Source: Ideonella aquatica (GTDB taxonomy: Bacteria > Pseudomonadota > Gammaproteobacteria > Burkholderiales > Burkholderiaceae_C). Taken from it: a stretch of DNA of 64,000 bases. The stretch is from positions 310,001 through 374,000 of the forward strand of contig NZ_JAGQDE010000003.1 in assembly GCF_018069755.1 (NCBI RefSeq). Direction: 5' to 3'. The translations under genes and the position numbers were made by a program. The notes beneath the pieces are model-generated. The model worked only from the letters and a program-made list of their open reading frames with translations. It was not told the DNA's origin and ran no database searches. Positions 42,873-52,575 of the stretch are shown here, piece after piece (positions within the stretch are counted from its first letter, which is position 1; every line of letters starts with the position of its first letter).

Positions 42873-43689
42873 GGCCGTGGCCCAGGTAGCCGTACAGCTC
42901 GCGGCGCAGGCGCAGGAACTCGGGGTGCTCCTTGGTGGCCAGCTGCTCACGCGGGCGCGGCAGGTTCACGTCGATCACGCGGGCCAGGCTGGGGCGCTCG
43001 GCCGTGGGGTTGGCGCGCAGGGCGACCACGCGGTCGGCCAGGTAGATCGCCTCCTCCAGGTCGTGGGTGACGAAGAGCACGGTCAGGCCGGTCTCGCGCA
43101 CCAGGCGCGCCAGCTCGTCCTGCAGGCCTTCGCGGGTCATCGCGTCCAGGGCGCCGAAGGGTTCGTCCATCATCATCAGCTCGGGCTGCTGGGCCAGGCA
43201 GCGGGCGATCTGCACCCGCTGCTGCATGCCGCCCGAGAGCTGCGCCGGGAACTTGGCGGCATGGGCGGCCAGACCCACGGTCTGCAGCACCTGCTGCGCC
43301 CGCGGGGCGCGCTCGGTCGCCGGCACCTGGGCGGCCTCCAGCGCCAGCTCGACATTGCCCTGCACCGTGCGCCAGGGCAGCAGCGCATGGGCATAGTCCT
43401 GGAACACGAAGGCCACCTCGCGCGACGGGCCACCCACCAGCCGGCCCTGGCGCAGCACCGCGCCGCCCTCGGGCCGCACGAAGCCGGCGGCGGCGCGCAG
43501 CAGCGTGGTCTTGCCGCAGCCTGACGGGCCGATGATGGTGATGAACTCGCCGCGGCCGATCTTCAGGCTGGTGGGTGAGAGGATCTGGCGGCCGCCCAGC
43601 TGCACGGCGACCTGGTCGAACTCCAGGACGGTCTCGCGCAGCACCGGGGCGGCGCCAGTGTGGATGTCGATCACGGGCAGGGCGCTCAT
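42865..43689 (-). CDS. ABC transporter ATP-binding protein, NitT/TauT (SsuB/TauB) type
   Basis: A 274-residue ATPase with Walker A (GPSGCGKTT), Q-loop (VFQDYALLPW-like, here VFQDYAHALLPW), signature LSGGMQQR, Walker B (LMMMDEPFGALD) and H-loop (FVTHDLEEA). It powers uptake through the two permeases that follow. It starts 13 bp after the binding-protein gene. Confidence 0.95.
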   Translation of the reverse strand: MSALPVIDIHTGAAPVLRETVLEFDQVAVQLGGRQILSPTSLKIGRGEFITIIGPSGCGKTTLLRAAAGFVRPEGGAVLRQGRLVGGPSREVAFVFQDYAHALLPWRTVQGNVELALEAAQVPATERAPRAQQVLQTVGLAAHAAKFPAQLSGGMQQRVQIARCLAQQPELMMMDEPFGALDAMTREGLQDELARLVRETGLTVLFVTHDLEEAIYLADRVVALRANPTAERPSLARVIDVNLPRPREQLATKEHPEFLRLRRELYGYLGHGHG

Positions 43690-43702
43690 GTCAGCGGCGC
43701 AT

Positions 43703-44650
43703 TCAGGCGATCAGCCCGGCGTAGCTGGGCTCGGTCTTCAGGTAGCCCTGCTCGCGCATCAGGCCGCCCCACCATTGCAGCTGGGCCGTGGTGACCACCG
43801 GCCCCGGCGGCGAGATCTGCATGGCCTGGGCCACCGGCGCCGGCACCTTCAGGTGCTTGCCCAGCGCGGCGCGCACCGCGGCCTCATTGGCCGGCTTGGC
43901 CATGAAGGCGGCCGCCTCACCGATCGCATTGCGAAAGCCGCGCACCGCGGCCGGGTTCTTCTGTGCCCACTCCCGCGTGGCGGTGTGCAGCACGGTGGGC
44001 TGGCCCTCCGGCAGGAAGGTGGTGTAGTAGGCCGCCACGCGGCCCTCGCCGCTGGAGAGGATGCGCGACATGAACGGCCCGGCGGTGACCACCGCATCGA
44101 CCGTGCCGCCGCGCAGCAGGTCGGCGTGCTGCGGGAACGGCGCCTCGACGAAGACCACCTTGGACTGGTCCACCCCATTGAGCTTGAGCCACTGGCGGAA
44201 GGTGATGTGCAGCAGCGCGCCCAGGCCCGGCACGCCGATCTTGCGGCCCACGCAGTCCGCTGGCGTGCGCAGGCTGTTGCCGGCGGCGGTGACCAAGCCC
44301 ACCTCGGTGAAGCGCTTGGACAGCACGCCGCCGCCGCCGACCACCACATGGTCCATGCCGCCCGAGACCGCCTGCAAGTAGGCGGTGGGCGTGGGGCCGC
44401 CCATCTGCAGCGAGCCCGACTGGATGGCGGGCACGATGGTCGGGTTGATCGGGATGAAACGCAGCTCGATGTCGATGCCGTTCTTCGCGAACAGACCCTG
44501 CTCGGCGGCGACAAAGACGGTGGCGTAGTCGGTGACGGCCGAGTAGCCGTAGGCCACCTTCACTGCCGTCTGGGCGCGCAGCACGCCGGGGAAGGACAGG
44601 CCGCCCGCGGTGGCGGCAATCAGCTGGCGACGGGTCAGGGTGGGGTGCAT
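43703..44650 (-). CDS. ABC transporter substrate-binding protein, NitT/TauT type
   Basis: A 315-residue periplasmic binding protein, first gene of the operon. The N-terminus has a twin-arginine-like signal (LTRRQLIAATAGGLSFPG, cut near VLRAQ). The NMT1/SsuA-like fold follows (VKVAYGYSAVTDYATVFVAAEQGLFAKNGIDIELRF in segments). The family imports sulfonates, nitrate, thiamine precursors or aromatic carboxylates. Operon content favours an aromatic or cyclic amide substrate, which is inference. A perfect 18-bp palindrome lies 72 bp upstream of the start codon. Confidence 0.9.
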   Translation of the reverse strand: MHPTLTRRQLIAATAGGLSFPGVLRAQTAVKVAYGYSAVTDYATVFVAAEQGLFAKNGIDIELRFIPINPTIVPAIQSGSLQMGGPTPTAYLQAVSGGMDHVVVGGGGVLSKRFTEVGLVTAAGNSLRTPADCVGRKIGVPGLGALLHITFRQWLKLNGVDQSKVVFVEAPFPQHADLLRGGTVDAVVTAGPFMSRILSSGEGRVAAYYTTFLPEGQPTVLHTATREWAQKNPAAVRGFRNAIGEAAAFMAKPANEAAVRAALGKHLKVPAPVAQAMQISPPGPVVTTAQLQWWGGLMREQGYLKTEPSYAGLIA

Positions 44651-44721
44651 GGACGAGGGTCTCCGGGTGGCGATGCAGGGCAGGCCCCGCACCAGGGTGC
44701 ATGGACGTGACTGTGCCGCAG

Positions 44722-44739
44722 TTTGTACGATCGTACAAA
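44722..44739. promoter_or_regulatory. Perfect palindromic operator upstream of the ABC/catabolic operon
   Basis: TTTGTACGATCGTACAAA is an exact 18-bp inverted repeat in a strongly GC-rich neighbourhood, between the tetR stop and the binding-protein start. Length and symmetry fit a TetR-family dimer site. A related site lies upstream of tetR itself. Confidence 0.8.
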
Positions 44740-44796
44740 TTAGGGTTTGCCCTGGGCGTCCAGGGCCGCTGCGCACTGCAGCCAGGCGGGTGGGGG

Positions 44797-45528
44797 TCAG
44801 CGCTTGCGGGGGCGCGAGGGGCTGCCGGGCGCGCCCAGCACGGCGCGGAAGCCGCCCAGCAGGAAGACCAGCAGCCGCTCCTTGGCGGCCGGGTCGGCGG
44901 CGCGGTTCTCGCCGCGCGACAGGCGCTCGACGCGGCGGTCAGAGAGGAAGTGCAGCAAGGCGCCCAGCATGAACTGGTAGCACCAGGCCACCTGGCCGCG
45001 GCTGGCGCCGGGGGCGGTGCTCATCAGCGCATCGATGAAGGCGTGTGCCAGCGGGTCGAAGAACTCGCGGTTGCTGCGCTCGGATTCTTCGGTGGGCGCC
45101 GCCAGGTCGCGCGCCGCCATCAGCGCGTAGTACTGCCCTTCCGGGTGCTGGTGCAGCGCAATCAGCGGGCTGACGAAGGTGTCGACGATGCGCTCCAGGC
45201 GCAGCGCCAGATCGGGCTCCTGCATCACCGCGTCCAGCGCCTGCCGGCGGCCGGCGATGGCCGGGCTCCAGGTCTCGAAGATCGCGTGGTAAAGCTCGTG
45301 CTTGGCGCCGAAGTAGTAACCCACCAGCGCCAGCGGCACACCGGCCTCGGCGGCGATGTCGCGGATCGACACCGCGTGGTAGCCGCGCAGCGCGAACAGC
45401 TTCTCGGCGGCGAGCAGGATGTTGGTGCGGCGGTCGGGTTGGTCCTCGCGCGGCGCGCCGCGGCCGCTGGCTGGCCGCTTCGGGCGCGGGCTGGGCTCGG
45501 CGGGCGTGGGGTCGGAGGAGGGGGCCAT
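44797..45528 (-). CDS. TetR-family transcriptional regulator
   Basis: A 243-residue repressor. After a Pro/Arg-rich tail (1-33) comes the TetR helix-turn-helix (about 35-80: NILLAAEKLFALRGYHAVSIRDIAAEAGVPLALVGYYFGAKHELYHAIF in segments). The C-terminal ligand domain has the layout of the RutR-like/CecR group (DUF1956-like). An ATG at 45528 is chosen; the frame upstream to 45702 overlaps the aldo/keto reductase and the operator. Likely represses itself and the downstream catabolic operon. Confidence 0.9.
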   Translation of the reverse strand: MAPSSDPTPAEPSPRPKRPASGRGAPREDQPDRRTNILLAAEKLFALRGYHAVSIRDIAAEAGVPLALVGYYFGAKHELYHAIFETWSPAIAGRRQALDAVMQEPDLALRLERIVDTFVSPLIALHQHPEGQYYALMAARDLAAPTEESERSNREFFDPLAHAFIDALMSTAPGASRGQVAWCYQFMLGALLHFLSDRRVERLSRGENRAADPAAKERLLVFLLGGFRAVLGAPGSPSRPRKR

Positions 45529-45556
45529 GCGATCAGACGAGGACGGCGGGACGCCG

Positions 45557-45574
45557 ACTATACGATCGTCCAAG
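45557..45574. promoter_or_regulatory. Second, imperfect operator upstream of tetR
   Basis: ACTATACGATCGTCCAAG matches the palindrome at 44722-44739 in 13 of 18 positions and keeps the core TACGATCGT. It lies 29 bp before the tetR start codon, where autoregulation would act. Confidence 0.6.
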
Positions 45575-45595
45575 ACGGCCACGATCCCTGGCTGT

Positions 45596-46597
45596 TCAGG
45601 CGCTGAACTCCTCGGTATCGATCTCGGCCTGGGTGGTGCTGTTGTAGCGCGTGCCCTGCACGCTGCGCTGGTTGATCGCGCCGTCGAGCAGTGCCATCTC
45701 ATCCGCCGATAGCGCCAGATCGGCCGCCGCGAGGTTGTCCTCCAGGTGCGCGACCGAGGTAGTGCCGGGGATCGGGATGATGTGCTCGCCGCGGTGCAGC
45801 AGCCAGGCCAGCGCCAGTTGCGCCACCGTCACGCCGCGCGCGTCGGCCAGGGCTTGCACCGGCGCCAGCAGCGCCCGGTTGGCGGCGTAGTGGCCGGGGG
45901 TGAAGCGCGGCATCGAGCGGCGGATGTCCTTGGCGTCGAAGCCGCTGACGTCGCTCAGCGTGCCCAGGAAACCACGCGCCACCGGGCTGAAGGCGACGAA
46001 GGCCACTCCCAGCTCGCGGCAGGCGTCGAGCACGGCGATCTCGGGGTTGCGGGTCCACAGCGAGTACTCGGTCTGCAGCGCGGTGATCGGGTGCACCGCA
46101 TGGGCGCGGCGCAGCGTGGCGGCGGACACTTCCGACAGGCCCAGCGTGCGGACCTTGCCTTCGGCCACCAGCCGGCTCATCTCGCCCACCGACTCCTCGA
46201 TCGGCACCTGCTTGTCCCAGCGGTGCAGGTAGTACAGGTCGATCACGTCGGTGCCCAGGCGGCGCAGGCTGTCTTCGCAGTTCCGGCGGATGGCCTCGGG
46301 GCGGCCGTCGATCACGCGCTTGACGCCGTCCGGGAACTGCACGCCAGCCATGCCGCCCTTGGAGCACAGCGTGATCTTCGAGCGATGGGGTTTGAGGACC
46401 GGCCCGACCAGTTCCTCGTTGGCCCCGAAGCCGTAGAGCGCGGCGGTGTCGAACAAGGTGCAGCCCAGGTCCAGCGCACGGGCCAGCAGTTCGCGGCCGG
46501 CCTCGGGCGAGGGCGGCTGTCCATAGGCGTGGCTGAGGTTCATGCAGCCCAGGCCGATGGCGGAGACGGTGAAAGGGCCGAGGGGTCGTTGTTGCAT
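45596..46597 (-). CDS. Aldo/keto reductase
   Basis: A 333-residue NADPH-dependent carbonyl reductase of (beta/alpha)8 fold. The catalytic tetrad D50, Y55, K80 and H125 is complete (LFDTAALYG, LCSKGG, YLHRWDK). The NADPH site is near IPGTTSVAHLEDNL. An ATG at 46597 is chosen; the upstream in-frame extension is Arg/Phe-rich and unlikely. It lies 59 bp downstream of ligC on the same strand, so it may belong to the lig operon, for example reducing an aromatic aldehyde (inference). Confidence 0.9.
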   Translation of the reverse strand: MQQRPLGPFTVSAIGLGCMNLSHAYGQPPSPEAGRELLARALDLGCTLFDTAALYGFGANEELVGPVLKPHRSKITLCSKGGMAGVQFPDGVKRVIDGRPEAIRRNCEDSLRRLGTDVIDLYYLHRWDKQVPIEESVGEMSRLVAEGKVRTLGLSEVSAATLRRAHAVHPITALQTEYSLWTRNPEIAVLDACRELGVAFVAFSPVARGFLGTLSDVSGFDAKDIRRSMPRFTPGHYAANRALLAPVQALADARGVTVAQLALAWLLHRGEHIIPIPGTTSVAHLEDNLAAADLALSADEMALLDGAINQRSVQGTRYNSTTQAEIDTEEFSA

Positions 46598-46656
46598 GGT
46601 GCGGAAGAAGAAAGAGAAACGGCGCCCCGAGAGGCGCCGCACAGCTTAGCCGGAGA

Positions 46657-47610
46657 TCAGGCGAGTTGCTGTTCGAGCTGGTGCAGCACCTGGTAGCAAG
46701 CCAGCACGCCCGCCACGCTGCTGTTGGGCTGGCGGCCTTCGCGGATGGCGGCGAAGAACTCGCGGTCCTGCAGTTCGATGCCGTTCATCGACACGTCCAC
46801 CTGGGAGACATCGATCTTCTCGTCCTTGCCGTTGAACAGGTCGTCGTAGCGGGCGATGTAGGTGGCGGTGTCGCCGATGTAGCGGAAGAAGGTGCCCAGC
46901 GGGCCGTCGTTGTTGAACGACAGGCTCAGCGTGCAGATGGCGCCGTTGGCGGCCTTGAGCTGGATGCTCATGTCCATCGCGATGCCCAGCGTGGGATGGA
47001 TCGGGCCCTGGATGGCGTTGGCCTTCACGATGGGGCTGCCGCACTGGTAGGCGAACAGGTCCACGGTGTGGGCGGCGTGGTGCCACAGCAGGTGGTCGGT
47101 CCAGCTGCGCGGCTGGCCCAGCGCGTTCATGTTGGTGCGGCGGAAGAAGTAGGTCTGCACATCCATCTGCTGGATGTTGAACTCGCCCGCCTGGATCTTG
47201 CGGTGCACGTACTGGTGGCTGGGGTTGAAGCGGCGGGTGTGGCCGCACATCGCGACCAGGCCGCTGGCCTCGGCCACGCGCACCACCTCCTCGCCCTCGG
47301 CCAGCACGTCACACAGCGGGATCTCGACCTGCACATGCTTGCCGGCCTGCAGGCAGGCCAGGGTCTGGCTGGCGTGCATCTGGGTGGGCGTGCACAGGAT
47401 GACGGCGTCCAGCTCGGGCAGCGCCAGGCTGTCGGCCAGTTCGGTGGTGACGTGCGCGATGCCGTACTTGTCGGCCACCTCGCGGGTCTTGTCCAGGTCG
47501 CGGCTGATCAGCGAGACCACCTCGACGCCGTCGATGTTCTGGATGCCGTCCAGGTGCTTGATGCCGAAGGCACCGGCGCCGGCCAGCGCCACCTTGATCG
47601 TCTTGCTCAT
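46657..47610 (-). CDS. ligC: 4-carboxy-2-hydroxymuconate-6-semialdehyde dehydrogenase (LigC/PmdC)
   Basis: NADP-dependent oxidation of the protocatechuate 4,5-cleavage product (in its hemiacetal form) to 2-pyrone-4,6-dicarboxylate. The 317-residue Gfo/Idh/MocA-type protein has a Rossmann start (VALAGAGAFGIKHLDGI), EIPLCDV at the active-site Lys/Asp region, and long blocks typical of LigC/PmdC (YFFRRTNMNALGQPRSWTDHLLWHHAAHTVDLFAY in segments). Third enzyme gene in the ligA-ligB-ligC run, 19 bp after ligB. Confidence 0.95.
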   Translation of the reverse strand: MSKTIKVALAGAGAFGIKHLDGIQNIDGVEVVSLISRDLDKTREVADKYGIAHVTTELADSLALPELDAVILCTPTQMHASQTLACLQAGKHVQVEIPLCDVLAEGEEVVRVAEASGLVAMCGHTRRFNPSHQYVHRKIQAGEFNIQQMDVQTYFFRRTNMNALGQPRSWTDHLLWHHAAHTVDLFAYQCGSPIVKANAIQGPIHPTLGIAMDMSIQLKAANGAICTLSLSFNNDGPLGTFFRYIGDTATYIARYDDLFNGKDEKIDVSQVDVSMNGIELQDREFFAAIREGRQPNSSVAGVLACYQVLHQLEQQLA

Positions 47611-47629
47611 GTTGTCCGTCCTTGGAGAG

Positions 47630-48893
<1,264 letters not shown>

Positions 48894-48909
48894 CGCGGTC
48901 TCCTTCGGG

Positions 48910-50571
48910 TCAGGGCGCCACGCAGCGGAAGCTGCTGGCGGAGTCGGCGGGGCCGCCGCTGTAGCGGGCCACCTGCGGGTGCGGGCACAGCGGACGGCTG
49001 CGGTCCTTGGCCCAGTCGGCGGGCAGTTCCTTGTTGGCCGGGTTGACGCGGGCCACCAAGGCCTGCGGCGCACGGCCCTGCTCGACCCAGTCGACCAGCG
49101 CGCCCAGCGCGTCGAACTGGTCGGTGGCCGGGCCGCCGCTGCAGTGGGCCATGCCGGGCACGCCGTAGAAGCGCACCGTGTCAGCGCCGCCATTGGCCAC
49201 CAGCTTGTCGACCCAGCGACGCGTGTCATTGACCGAGAACACCGCATCGCTGTTCCCGTGATAGACCAGCAGCTTGCCGCCATGGGCGCGGAAGCTGCTC
49301 AGCTGCGGGTTGTCGACATCCGGCGGCGTCATGAAGGCCATCGCCGACTCGTTGAAGGCACCGCTGGTGGCGCGGATCTTGGGCGCGTCGCGGTCGAAGT
49401 CGAAGCGCGTCAGGAAGGCCAGCAGCTCGGCCGGCGTGCCGGCGGTGGCGGTGGGGGGCGTGGTGAAGATATAGCTCAGCGAGCCGGCGCCCATGGTGGC
49501 GATCAGCGGCAGCTTGTCCCAGGGCGGGATCTGGCTTTCCAGCTTCCAGAAGCGCCAGTTGCCGGCGCCCAAACCGGCGTCCCAGGACCAGTCGCTGTAG
49601 AGCATCTCGCCGGCGCTGTTGCGCGGCCCGGCCAGCGAGCGCTTCAGGGCGCGCACCTGGGGTTCACTCAGGCATTCGGCGGTCTTGGCACCCGCGCATT
49701 GCACAGCGGCGATGTCCACCTGCGGCTGGCAGGCCGCCAGGTCGCCGACGATGCCGTCGGCCAGGCCATCGAGCGCATCGCAGCGCGCCAGCACATGGCG
49801 GGCCACCAGCTGCATGTCGGCCGGGCTGAAGGCCTGGCGGATGTCGGCGTGGGCCAGCTGCCAGCTCTGCACGTCCCAGGCGTGCTGCACTGCGGCCTTG
49901 GGCAGGTTGAAGCCGGGCGCGCCGGCCAGGATGCCGTCGTAGCGCTCACCGAAGCGGCTGGCCGCCACCAGACCGTGGCGGCCGCCGTTGGAGCAGCCGA
50001 TCATGTAGTTGCGCTCGGGCGCACGGCCGTAGCGGCTGCGCATCAGCTGCTGCGCCACCGTGAACATCGTGTCGTTGGCGCTGTAGCCGTAGTCGCGCCG
50101 CGCCTGCGGGTCCTGGCCGAAGACATTGCCCTTGGCCAGGCCGGCGGCGGCGTTGGCCGGGGCGTCCTCGCTGTGGCCCGAGTCGGAACTGATGACCGCA
50201 AAGCCGCGCTGCAGCGCATTGGTGGGCAGCACCGGCAGCGCGCCCAGCGCCGGCACGATCTTGCCGTCATTGCCGCCGTTGACCTGGTGGACGAAGCGGC
50301 GGTTCCAGTCCATCGGCAGGCGCATCTCGAAGCCAATGGCGTAGGGCCGGCCGTCCAGGCCGGTGCGCTCATTGGCCAGGCCCTGCACCTGGCAGTGCGC
50401 TGGCGTGCCCTTGTCGTCGGCCGGCACCTCCTTGGCGCTGGTCAGGCGAACGTTCTTCAGGGCGCCGAGCGCCGCGGGCAGGTCGGCGCAGGCCACTGGC
50501 GTGGGCGCGACGGTGGCGCAGCTTGCCAGTGCGGCGGCGCTGGCCAGCAGGGCAGGGGTCAGCAGGCGCAT
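48910..50571 (-). CDS. Tannase/feruloyl esterase-family lipoprotein
   Basis: A 553-residue serine esterase of the tannase family, which includes fungal tannases, feruloyl esterases and MHETase. The signal peptide ends in a lipobox (ALASC, C18), so it should be anchored outside the inner membrane. The triad is complete: S194 in GCSNGG, D442 in HGNSDAV, H476 in AHCSGG. C193 and C477 beside Ser and His can form the family's diagnostic disulfide. A calcium loop (DALDGLADGIVGD, from D265) is present. GGAG precedes the ATG. It sits between ligI and ligA, so the released acid (protocatechuate, gallate or ferulate type) would feed the same operon. Ester substrate unknown. Confidence 0.9.
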   Translation of the reverse strand: MRLLTPALLASAAALASCATVAPTPVACADLPAALGALKNVRLTSAKEVPADDKGTPAHCQVQGLANERTGLDGRPYAIGFEMRLPMDWNRRFVHQVNGGNDGKIVPALGALPVLPTNALQRGFAVISSDSGHSEDAPANAAAGLAKGNVFGQDPQARRDYGYSANDTMFTVAQQLMRSRYGRAPERNYMIGCSNGGRHGLVAASRFGERYDGILAGAPGFNLPKAAVQHAWDVQSWQLAHADIRQAFSPADMQLVARHVLARCDALDGLADGIVGDLAACQPQVDIAAVQCAGAKTAECLSEPQVRALKRSLAGPRNSAGEMLYSDWSWDAGLGAGNWRFWKLESQIPPWDKLPLIATMGAGSLSYIFTTPPTATAGTPAELLAFLTRFDFDRDAPKIRATSGAFNESAMAFMTPPDVDNPQLSSFRAHGGKLLVYHGNSDAVFSVNDTRRWVDKLVANGGADTVRFYGVPGMAHCSGGPATDQFDALGALVDWVEQGRAPQALVARVNPANKELPADWAKDRSRPLCPHPQVARYSGGPADSASSFRCVAP

Positions 50572-50665
50572 GGGGTGTCTCCGGTCAGTTCTTGTGAGTC
50601 GTCTGGTCGTTCGCCCGTCCGTCAAGGCACGGCGCGGATCCGGCTTTGCCGGACCGCTGCCGCTG

Positions 50666-50705
50666 GCCCCCTCGGGGGGTAGCGAGCGCCAGCGAGCTCG
50701 GGGGC
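50666..50705. repeat. REP-like intergenic element, copy 3
   Basis: GCCCCCTCGGGGGG, then TAGCGAGCGCCAGCGAGCTC, then GGGGGC form nested palindromes that abut the ligI stop codon at 50706. It lies in the gap before the tannase gene and may end or stabilise the upstream part of the transcript. Confidence 0.7.
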
Positions 50706-51638
50706 TCACTGTTCTTCGGGCCAGTACAGACGCATGGGGTTGGTGACCAGCAGTTTCTGCTGCAGCTCAGCCGTCGTGGCGATCTGCGGGATGAAATCGA
50801 CCAGCAGGCCGTCGTCGGGCATGTGGTCCTTCAGGTTGGGGTGCGGCCAGTCGGTGCCCCACAGCACGCGGTCGGGGAACTCTTCCACCACGCGGCGGGC
50901 AAAGGGCACCACGTCCTGGTAGGCGGTCAGCTCGCCATCCAGCGCCTTCGGGCCGGTGACCGACAGGCGCTCCGGGCAGCTGACCTTGCTCCACACATTG
51001 GGGTGTTCGCGCATGAACTTCAGGAAGAGCGCGAACTCCGGGCCGTCGATCGGCTTGCTCACGTCGGGGCGGCCCATGTGATCCACCACCACGGTGGTGG
51101 GCAGCGCGGTGAAGAAGTCCCACAGCTCGGGCAGGTCCACCGCCTCGAAGTAGATCACCACATGCCAGCCCAGCTGGGCGATGCGGCCGGCGATCTCCAT
51201 CAGCTCGTCCTTGGGCGTGAAGTCGACCAGGCGCTTGACGAAGTTGAAGCGCACGCCGCGCACGCCGGCCTCATGCAGGGCCTGCAGCTCGGCATCGCTG
51301 ATGCTGCGCCTGACGGTGGCCACGCCACGCGCCTTGCCGCCGCCGGAGAGGCAGGCGTCGACCATCGCGCGGTTGTCGGCGCCGTGGCAGGTGGCCTGCA
51401 CCACCACGTTGCGGGCGAAGCCCAGGTGGTCGCGCAGCGCGTAGAGCTGCTGCTTGCTGGCGTCGCAAGGCGTGTACTTGCGCTCGGGGGCGTAGGGGAA
51501 TTCGGCGCCGGGGCCGAAGACGTGGCAGTGGGCATCCACCGCGCCGGCCGGCAGCTGGAAGCGGGGCTTGGACGGGCCGGTGTACCAGTCCATCCAGCCC
51601 GCGGTCTTGGTGAAGTCACCGCTGGTGGGTTTGCTCAT
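50706..51638 (-). CDS. ligI: 2-pyrone-4,6-dicarboxylate hydrolase (PDC lactonase)
   Basis: Opens 2-pyrone-4,6-dicarboxylate to 4-oxalomesaconate. The 310-residue amidohydrolase-fold product begins at 51638 (MSKPTSGDF). The D35-A-H37-C-H39 motif, substrate-binding HGADNR and the final acid in WGTDWPHPN are as in LigI, which unusually needs no metal. Its start overlaps the preceding dehydrogenase by 23 bp. Confidence 0.95.
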   Translation of the reverse strand: MSKPTSGDFTKTAGWMDWYTGPSKPRFQLPAGAVDAHCHVFGPGAEFPYAPERKYTPCDASKQQLYALRDHLGFARNVVVQATCHGADNRAMVDACLSGGGKARGVATVRRSISDAELQALHEAGVRGVRFNFVKRLVDFTPKDELMEIAGRIAQLGWHVVIYFEAVDLPELWDFFTALPTTVVVDHMGRPDVSKPIDGPEFALFLKFMREHPNVWSKVSCPERLSVTGPKALDGELTAYQDVVPFARRVVEEFPDRVLWGTDWPHPNLKDHMPDDGLLVDFIPQIATTAELQQKLLVTNPMRLYWPEEQ

Positions 51639-52566
51639 GGGCGTCCTTGTGAAGGTGGTGCAGCAGGCGGTCGGACTCGGTGCGCCAATCCGCGCTGCGG
51701 GCGAAATCAGCGGTGGCGCGCGGGCCGAACAGGCCGGCGTCGGCCAGGTCGGCCATCCAGGCCTGGCGCTCGGCGGTGCCGCTGGCGCTGAAGGGCTCCA
51801 GGCCAGCCTCGCGCACGGTGGCCGCCACCTCGCGCACTTCCTCGGCGCGTCGGCGGCCATGCTCGATGACACGCTGGAAGAAGTAGGCGGCCTGCTTCTC
51901 CCAGTCGATGCCGGGGAAGGTCTCGTGCAGGCTGGCGATCACCGCGTCCTCCACACCAAAGTGGCGGGCGGTGGTGAAGCTCTCGATCACCATGGCCTCG
52001 AGGCCCTTGATCATCACGCTGCGGCACATCTTGGTGGCGCTGGCCACGCCCAGCCGGTCGCTGTGGGCGCGCGCGCCGTCGAAGCCCAGCGCCTGCAGCA
52101 GAGGCGCCAGCGCGGCGGCGTGAGCGCCGCCCAGCAGCAGCGGCACGCGGCTGCGGTAGGGGGGCACGCTGGTCATCACCGCGCCCTCGACATAGCGGCC
52201 ACCGGCGGTATCGACCAGCTCGGCCGCGCGCTGTTTGGCGCCGGGCGAGGCCGAGTTCAGGTCCAGCACGAAGACCCCTGGCCGCAGCGCCGGAGCGCAG
52301 GCGGCCGCCACCGGCACGGCCTGGCTGGCGGTGACGGCGCTGATCACCAGATCGGCGTCGCGCGCCAGATCGGCGTGGTCGTCGGCCAGGGCCACGCCGT
52401 GGTCCAGCGCGTGGGCACGCAGCGCGGGCGCGGTGTCGGGCTGCAGCAGCTTCAGGTCGAAACTGCTGACGGTGATGCCGCGCGCACGCAGGTCTTCCGC
52501 CAGGATGCGGCCGACCTCGCCGTAGCCGATCAGGCCGACGTGCCAGTGCGCGGGATCAGCGTGCAT
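51616..52566 (-). CDS. NAD(P)-binding 6-phosphogluconate dehydrogenase-like protein (DUF1932)
   Basis: A 316-residue dehydrogenase-like protein: Rossmann domain (GLIGYGEVGRILAEDL) and a helical C-terminal DUF1932 domain (about 190-270), beginning near the catalytic-region SATKMCRSVMIKGLEAM. Members occur in lig/pmd-type operons but their reaction is not established. It overlaps ligI by 23 bp and follows ligK by 9 bp, so expression is coupled to the pathway. A role on a keto acid or hydroxy acid intermediate is inference. Confidence 0.85.
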   Translation of the reverse strand: MHADPAHWHVGLIGYGEVGRILAEDLRARGITVSSFDLKLLQPDTAPALRAHALDHGVALADDHADLARDADLVISAVTASQAVPVAAACAPALRPGVFVLDLNSASPGAKQRAAELVDTAGGRYVEGAVMTSVPPYRSRVPLLLGGAHAAALAPLLQALGFDGARAHSDRLGVASATKMCRSVMIKGLEAMVIESFTTARHFGVEDAVIASLHETFPGIDWEKQAAYFFQRVIEHGRRRAEEVREVAATVREAGLEPFSASGTAERQAWMADLADAGLFGPRATADFARSADWRTESDRLLHHLHKDAHEQTHQR

Positions 52567-52575
52567 CGCGGCCGC

